Assembly: GCA_947259235.1 (NCBI GenBank)
Contig: CAMYLL010000203.1
Span: 1-5,532, forward strand
From: an uncultured Pseudodesulfovibrio sp.
GTDB lineage: Bacteria; Desulfobacterota; Desulfovibrionia; Desulfovibrionales; Desulfovibrionaceae
DNA: 5,532 nt
Direction: 5' to 3'
Shown here: positions 5,506 to 5,532 of the stretch, in pieces
Position numbering within the stretch: the first letter of the stretch is position 1
How the letters are laid out: every line of letters begins with the position of its first letter
The notes under the pieces: model-generated
Databases searched by the model: none
What the model was told of the DNA's origin: nothing
The model's input: the letters and a program-made list of their open reading frames with translations, nothing else
Program-made: the position numbers and the translations under genes

Positions 5506-5532
5506 CGACCAGAGAAACAGCCAGAACGCCCT

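Overview
The window looks like a chromosomal segment of a GC-rich, Gram-negative bacterium. The protein style (a standalone HDOD protein, a GGDEF response regulator of the 'NPLxxLPGN' type, a lipoprotein with CpoB-like TPRs) suggests a Desulfovibrio/Pseudodesulfovibrio-type member of the Desulfobacterota. That assignment is an inference from protein features, not from a marker gene. I see no rRNA, tRNA, insertion sequence, CRISPR array or prophage gene.

Five genes lie head-to-tail on the minus strand, so they are read from right to left. A CpoB/YbgF-like cell-envelope lipoprotein (3501-4388) is closed by a strong intrinsic terminator (3434-3477). Next is dprA (2082-3413), a DNA-processing protein with an unusually long, disordered linker. 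After a gap of about 150 bases that holds a tandem pair of small hairpins come two tightly coupled genes: a small 'LARPV'-type protein (1526-1933) and an HDOD-domain protein (686-1522), with 3 bases between stop and start. After a weak terminator-like hairpin comes the 5' part of a receiver-GGDEF regulator (1-579), whose C-terminal half lies beyond the window.

Divergently, on the plus strand, an unrecognised protein with about eight membrane segments (4585-5505) fills the right end. The 196-base divergent region holds candidate promoters for both directions, a 24-base imperfect palindrome, and a long-armed inverted repeat that includes the start codon of the lipoprotein gene.

The left half reads as a small signalling cluster: a putative c-di-GMP synthase regulator beside an HDOD protein and a small partner. 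The middle and right hold ordinary DNA-uptake/recombination and envelope-maintenance functions. No clearly new multi-gene system is evident. The points most worth checking are the altered receiver domain, the HD-type residues kept in the HDOD protein, the repeat and hairpin elements in the gaps, and the unidentified membrane protein.
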